A stretch of 9,244 nucleotides of DNA from Nitrosarchaeum sp. (GTDB lineage: Archaea > Thermoproteota > Nitrososphaeria > Nitrososphaerales > Nitrosopumilaceae). Each line of letters begins with the position of its first letter. Position 1 is the stretch's first letter. Of the stretch, positions 7,039 through 9,244 are shown piece by piece. The notes under the pieces are model-generated. The model worked only from the letters and a program-made list of their open reading frames with translations. It was not told the DNA's origin and searched no databases. Position numbers and translations under genes: made by a program. The stretch is taken from contig JABFSW010000045.1 in assembly GCA_013140415.1 (NCBI GenBank), forward strand, positions 1 to 9,244, read 5' to 3'.

Positions 7039-7552
7039 ATTTGAATTTTATTTTTTTTGGCAGATAGATATACGCTACAACTACTCCTAATGTAATGGCT
7101 CCTATTGTAATTGACATGATGAAAATATATCCAAATGGACTTTGCGTACTCATGTTAAAAGTATACGTTAGAATTCCTGATTTACCGCCCATATCATATA
7201 GATCTACTTTAACAACATGATTTCCTGGTTTTTCCCAGACATAATCCATCTCGTAATGGCCACCTTTATGTGATTCTGGATTGATTGCATCAATTTGTTG
7301 ATCATTGTAAAAAAATCTAATACCCATTGTAAAATTATCGACTTCGTTAAAGTCACTATCTCCAACTCTAAATAAAATCTGTGATTTTTCTCCTATCTGT
7401 GGAAATTCTGGTAACGTTGCAACCTGAACTCTGTATCCTCCAAGAAATTCTTCAGCAGAATTAAACATTGAATGTGCATATGCATCAGAAAATAAAGGAA
7501 CCATAGTTGACACTAAAATAAATATTATACCAACTGATCGTAATTTTATCAT
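7028..7552 (-). CDS. Secreted-type, membrane-anchored beta-domain protein; possible oxidase/copper accessory
   Basis: The 174-residue protein has a clear signal peptide (about 1-26, ending SDAYA), a soluble beta-strand-rich domain (about 35-135) and a C-terminal membrane helix (about 142-164) followed by a basic cytoplasmic tail (PKKIKFKSRA). The pattern of the outer domain resembles YtkA/FixH-like or CopC-like beta-sandwiches: LPEFPQIGEKSQILFRV, then a strand pair, then HKGGHYEMDYVWEKPGNHVVKVDLYD. I cannot assign a family with confidence. If the signal is cut after YAYA-type AYA, the mature N-terminus is His27 (HSMF). With His95, His99 and His112, this would allow metal binding (inference). 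It is convergent with the oxidase operon, overlapping it by 11 bases, and has its own promoter. Start is the ATG at 7552. Confidence 0.8.
   Translation of the reverse strand: MIKLRSVGIIFILVSTMVPLFSDAYAHSMFNSAEEFLGGYRVQVATLPEFPQIGEKSQILFRVGDSDFNEVDNFTMGIRFFYNDQQIDAINPESHKGGHYEMDYVWEKPGNHVVKVDLYDMGGKSGILTYTFNMSTQSPFGYIFIMSITIGAITLGVVVAYIYLPKKIKFKSRA
7051..7058 (+). terminator. T-rich terminator of the oxidase operon
   Basis: A TTTTA stretch followed by eight consecutive T (7051-7058) lies 13-20 bases after the heme synthase stop at 7038. This is a typical archaeal oligo-T termination signal. It also encodes the lysine-rich tail of the convergent gene on the other strand. Confidence 0.5.
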
Positions 7553-7574
7553 TATGAATATGGAATCTTCGCAT

Positions 7575-7584
7575 GAATATAGTG
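7575..7584 (-). promoter_or_regulatory. TATA box of the convergent membrane-protein gene
   Basis: On the - strand the sequence CACTATATTC is centred about 27 bases upstream of the ATG at 7552. This implies a leaderless or nearly leaderless transcript. Confidence 0.45.
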
Positions 7585-7604
7585 TTAATCAATTTCCACA
7601 AGAA

Positions 7605-7624
7605 AATCTTCAAAACCTTTAAAT
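7605..7624 (+). promoter_or_regulatory. Promoter (BRE/TATA) of the SRPBCC gene
   Basis: The sequence AATCTTCAAAACCTTTAAAT has its TATA element TTTAAAT (7618-7624) centred about 28 bases before the TTG at 7649, the spacing for a leaderless transcript. It is 18/20 identical to the oxidase operon promoter at 3284-3303. Confidence 0.55.
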
Positions 7625-7648
7625 CCTTATTGGCAAGAGACTCAAACG

Positions 7649-8251
7649 TTGACTATCGTAACAAAATCAATCGATATTAAAACACCTGTAGAAAATGTAT
7701 TTACTTATTTTGCAAGACCCGAACATGTTTCTGATCAAATCAAAAATGATACAGTAGGCATGACAGTAATTCCTATGAACATCAAAGAAGGGATGGGTGT
7801 TGGAACAACATTTAGAATAATCGGAGACTTTAGCGGTAAACGACTAGAATGGGATTGTGAAACAACTGAATTTGTCAGAAATGAAAGAATTTCTGCAAAA
7901 CAGATTCAAGGTCCATTTAAGAACTGGAAAATTACCAACGAATTCAAATCATTAGGTGATAATTTAACCAGAGTAACCATGTCAGTCGATTATGTCATGC
8001 CATTTGGCCCATTAGGAGCAATTTTGGATAAAGCAAAATTTGCAAAATCTGCTGAAAGAGGAATGGAAACTGCACTCTATAATGTCAGAGGATTACTTGA
8101 AGGAAATGGTTCAATTCCAGTATACATCACACTAGATGCATACCAAAAACTACTTGCAGAAAAGAAAAAAATGAACGATGTTCCAGTTTCAACTGCACTT
8201 ACTGCAATTCTTGAAAAGTATGCTGAAATTGAAGCAAAAGCTCAAAACTAA
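7649..8251 (+). CDS. SRPBCC (START/CoxG-like) domain protein with a ribbon-helix-helix-like C-terminal tail
   Basis: Residues 1-150 fit the SRPBCC helix-grip fold: an opening strand TIVTKSIDIKTPVENVFTYF with the typical P-x-x-x-V-F-x-Y-F-A helix, a GMGVGTTFRI strand pair, LEWDCETTEF, ISAKQI, the LTRVTMSVDYVMPFGPLGAILD strand and bend, and a long C-terminal helix (ERGMETALYNVRGLL). Such domains form a hydrophobic pocket for lipids or small ligands. Residues about 155-195 are an extension not needed by this fold. IPVYITLDAYQKLLAEKKK followed by VPVSTALTAILEKYAEI looks like the strand-helix-helix of an RHH DNA-binding or dimerisation unit (inference). The start is TTG at 7649, supported by the TATA box 28 bases upstream and by the motif at residue 3. 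The gene is divergent from the one at 7028-7552. Ligand and role are unknown. Confidence 0.85.
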   Translation: MTIVTKSIDIKTPVENVFTYFARPEHVSDQIKNDTVGMTVIPMNIKEGMGVGTTFRIIGDFSGKRLEWDCETTEFVRNERISAKQIQGPFKNWKITNEFKSLGDNLTRVTMSVDYVMPFGPLGAILDKAKFAKSAERGMETALYNVRGLLEGNGSIPVYITLDAYQKLLAEKKKMNDVPVSTALTAILEKYAEIEAKAQN

Positions 8252-8310
8252 ATTTTCATTTCTTTTCCAATCTTAAGATTAATAACAACTCTAGGATTTG
8301 CTATTTTTAT

Positions 8311-8384
8311 GGGTCTATGGCGCAGCCAGGTAGCGCACCGGACTCTTAATCCGGTTGTCGTGGGTCCGAATCCCACTAGACCCG
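8311..8384 (+). tRNA. tRNA-Lys(CUU)
   Basis: This is a complete 74-base cloverleaf without intron. Acceptor GGGTCTA (8311-8317) pairs with TAGACCC (8377-8383). The D-stem is GCGC/GCGC with loop AGCCAGGTA. Anticodon stem CCGGA/TCCGG encloses CTCTTAA, so the anticodon is CTT (lysine, AAG codons). The variable loop is TTGTC, and the T-stem GTGGG/CCCAC encloses TCCGAAT. The discriminator is G8384 and CCA is not encoded. The T-loop has C where nearly all tRNAs have T at position 55. The AT-rich element TCTTAAGATTAATAA (8271-8285) upstream could be the promoter. Confidence 0.95.
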
Positions 8385-8385
8385 C

Positions 8386-8391
8386 TTTTTT
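8386..8391 (+). terminator. Oligo-T terminator after tRNA-Lys
   Basis: Six consecutive T begin two bases after the discriminator base of tRNA-Lys. This is typical termination for an archaeal tRNA transcript. Confidence 0.5.
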
Positions 8392-8424
8392 GTTAAATTG
8401 TAACCTGAAAATAATAATTTAAAA

Positions 8425-8511
8425 TCAATTTTGATTTTTTAAATCTGACAAAATTTCTAAATCTGATTCAATCTCTTCTGGCAGTCCTTCCCACCAAGAA
8501 TTATTTGTCAT
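8425..8511 (-). CDS. Possible 28-residue microprotein downstream of the receiver gene
   Basis: On the - strand an ORF starts with ATG at 8511 (or TTG at 8517) and ends with TGA at 8427-8425. It encodes MTNNSWWEGLPEEIESDLEI followed by LSDLKNQN. The composition looks natural rather than random: a WWEGLPEE turn and then an acidic amphipathic helix with leucine/isoleucine spacing (IESDLEILSDLK). It begins 22 bases after the stop of the response-regulator gene in the same direction, so it could be cotranscribed. There is no clear ribosome-binding site and I recognise no family. The rest of the 8385-8533 gap holds only the tRNA terminator and AT-rich sequence. Confidence 0.4.
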   Translation of the reverse strand: MTNNSWWEGLPEEIESDLEILSDLKNQN

Positions 8512-8533
8512 ATTCAAAATGTCTGTTATTGTA

Positions 8534-8956
8534 TTAGCTTATAGATCTTTCTAAATTTGAATTAGAAACTAGATCTTGTTTTTCCAAATTTTTTATATCT
8601 GAATATTTCTTTGCCAAATCTAATAGCATGTCTATTCCAATTGGTTTTGAAATCACAGAAACTAGCCCTTGCTCTAGGGCTCTTTTATTTTTTAACTCAA
8701 ATTCAGAATAACCTGTTACTATTACCACTTTTGCATTTTTGTCCATCTCTATGATTTGCGAAAATGCCTCATATCCATCAAGTTTTGGCATATCACCATC
8801 CATCACTACCAAGTCTGGATATATTTGCCTGTATTTTGATACTGCTTCTTCACCGTTTATAGCTGTTTGAACATTATACATATTCACTTGTAATATCTCT
8901 GCATACAAATCTAACAATTCCATATCGTCTTCTACAACCAGAATTGTTTTTGTCAT
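8534..8956 (-). CDS. Stand-alone response regulator receiver domain (CheY-like)
   Basis: This cytoplasmic phospho-acceptor switch is 140 residues long. The receiver domain covers residues 3-118: the acidic pocket EDD at 9-11, phosphorylation site Asp53 in VVMDGDMPKLDG, switch threonine Thr81 in VIVTGYS, and conserved Lys104 in ISKPI. A polar tail of about 22 residues (KNLEKQDLVSNSNLERSIS) follows, with no DNA-binding or enzymatic output domain, so the output is probably by protein contact. No histidine kinase is visible in the window; a partner may lie to the right or elsewhere. Start is the ATG at 8956. On the - strand the AT-rich box at 8983-8991 (CTTTAATAA) lies about 31 bases upstream and is the likely TATA element. 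Confidence 0.93.
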   Translation of the reverse strand: MTKTILVVEDDMELLDLYAEILQVNMYNVQTAINGEEAVSKYRQIYPDLVVMDGDMPKLDGYEAFSQIIEMDKNAKVVIVTGYSEFELKNKRALEQGLVSVISKPIGIDMLLDLAKKYSDIKNLEKQDLVSNSNLERSIS

Positions 8957-8982
8957 ATCCTAGGTATGATAATATTAAGATG

Positions 8983-8991
8983 TTATTAAAG
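8983..8991 (-). promoter_or_regulatory. TATA box of the response-regulator gene
   Basis: On the - strand the sequence CTTTAATAA is centred about 31 bases upstream of the ATG at 8956. It predicts a start of transcription a few bases before the codon. The GC-richer sequence just upstream (GACTGAGG) is where a BRE would sit. Confidence 0.4.
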
Positions 8992-9001
8992 CCTCAGTCT
9001 G

Positions 9002-9015
9002 TGTAATTTATTACA
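9002..9015. promoter_or_regulatory. Perfect short palindrome upstream of the response-regulator promoter
   Basis: TGTAATTTATTACA is an inverted repeat with six-base arms and a two-base centre. It lies just upstream of the receiver-gene TATA box and could be an operator for a dimeric regulator. In such AT-rich sequence it could also be chance. The rest of 8957-9125 is AT-rich with no gene that I can support. Confidence 0.25.
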
Positions 9016-9125
9016 TATTGATAATTAACTACCTTTCTATAATGATTATATGTATTAAACACAAAATTTCACAAAAACATATTATCTTATTATTACTCTA
9101 CACTGTGTGAAAGAGGTTTGCATTC

Positions 9126-9244
9126 ATGGATAATTTAGTAAACAAGCAAGAACCAATTAAAGAAGAACATCGATGTCATTTTTTTAATAGTCTTTCTAGT
9201 GGCAATAACTCTAGTTTATCATCTAAGACCATTTCTGTATACTT
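9126..9244 (+). CDS. Possible start of a gene running off the right edge (+ strand)
   Basis: An ATG at 9126 preceded by AAGAGG (about 9-14 bases upstream, ribosome-binding-site-like) opens 39 codons to the window end without a stop. It begins MDNLVNKQEPIKEEHRCHFF. The first 15 codons look coding (purine-first, Lys/Glu-rich), but the rest is serine-rich, which is typical of the antisense of a real gene. It excludes the - strand reading at 9176-9244, and I cannot decide between them from this window. No family is recognisable. Confidence 0.3.
   Translation, partial: MDNLVNKQEPIKEEHRCHFFNSLSSGNNSSLSSKTISVY
9176..9244 (-). CDS. Possible C-terminal end of a gene entering from the right (- strand)
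   Basis: Read from the window end on the - strand, 22 codons without a stop end in TGA (9178-9176) and encode a C-terminus containing KYTEMVLDDKLELLPLERLL followed by KK. The charged, leucine-rich helix-like sequence looks like genuine protein. If real, this gene would lie upstream of the receiver gene in the same direction, about 220 bases away. It conflicts with the + strand reading at 9126-9244. Confidence 0.35.
   Translation of the reverse strand, partial: KYTEMVLDDKLELLPLERLLKK

Overview
The window looks like a piece of an ammonia-oxidising archaeon of the marine group I.1a type (Nitrosopumilus or a close relative). This is inferred from low GC content, archaeal BRE/TATA promoters close to or directly upstream of start codons, frequent TTG starts, a split copper-type cytochrome oxidase linked to blue-copper proteins, F420-related enzymes, and archaeal tRNAs. 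No database search was possible, so the taxonomic call rests on pattern recognition.

Layout. The left edge holds the 3' part of a tRNA, best read as tRNA-Arg(UCG). It is followed on the + strand by a PLP-dependent class I/II aminotransferase. Convergent to it, on the - strand, is a compact three-gene unit transcribed in the order F420-dependent NADP reductase, small two-helix membrane protein, PPOX-type flavin/F420-binding protein. Divergent from this unit is a histidine-phosphatase gene (phosphoglycerate mutase superfamily).

The centre (3335-7038, + strand) is the terminal oxidase operon. Its genes are a short protein carrying the first membrane helix of subunit II, a second gene with the remaining helix and CuA domain, heme-copper oxidase subunit I, a membrane-anchored protein with two tandem blue-copper domains, and a half-size CtaA/COX15-type heme A synthase. 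Together they suggest electron flow from periplasmic-side blue copper to CuA, then heme and the heme-CuB centre, with cofactor maturation encoded in the same operon. Subunit II is split, subunit I lacks the canonical K-channel lysine and serine, and the two cupredoxin domains share blocks that are identical at the DNA level.

The right part has a convergent membrane-anchored extracellular beta-domain protein (possibly a copper or oxidase accessory), a divergent SRPBCC-domain protein with a ribbon-helix-helix-like tail, tRNA-Lys(CUU), a possible 28-residue microprotein, and a stand-alone CheY-like receiver. The last 288 bases are AT-rich and hold a short palindrome plus two mutually exclusive partial ORFs that run off the edge.

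I see no CRISPR array, insertion sequence, integrase or phage gene. The window is mostly core metabolism, and the points of interest are molecular details of the oxidase operon and a few small or fused proteins.
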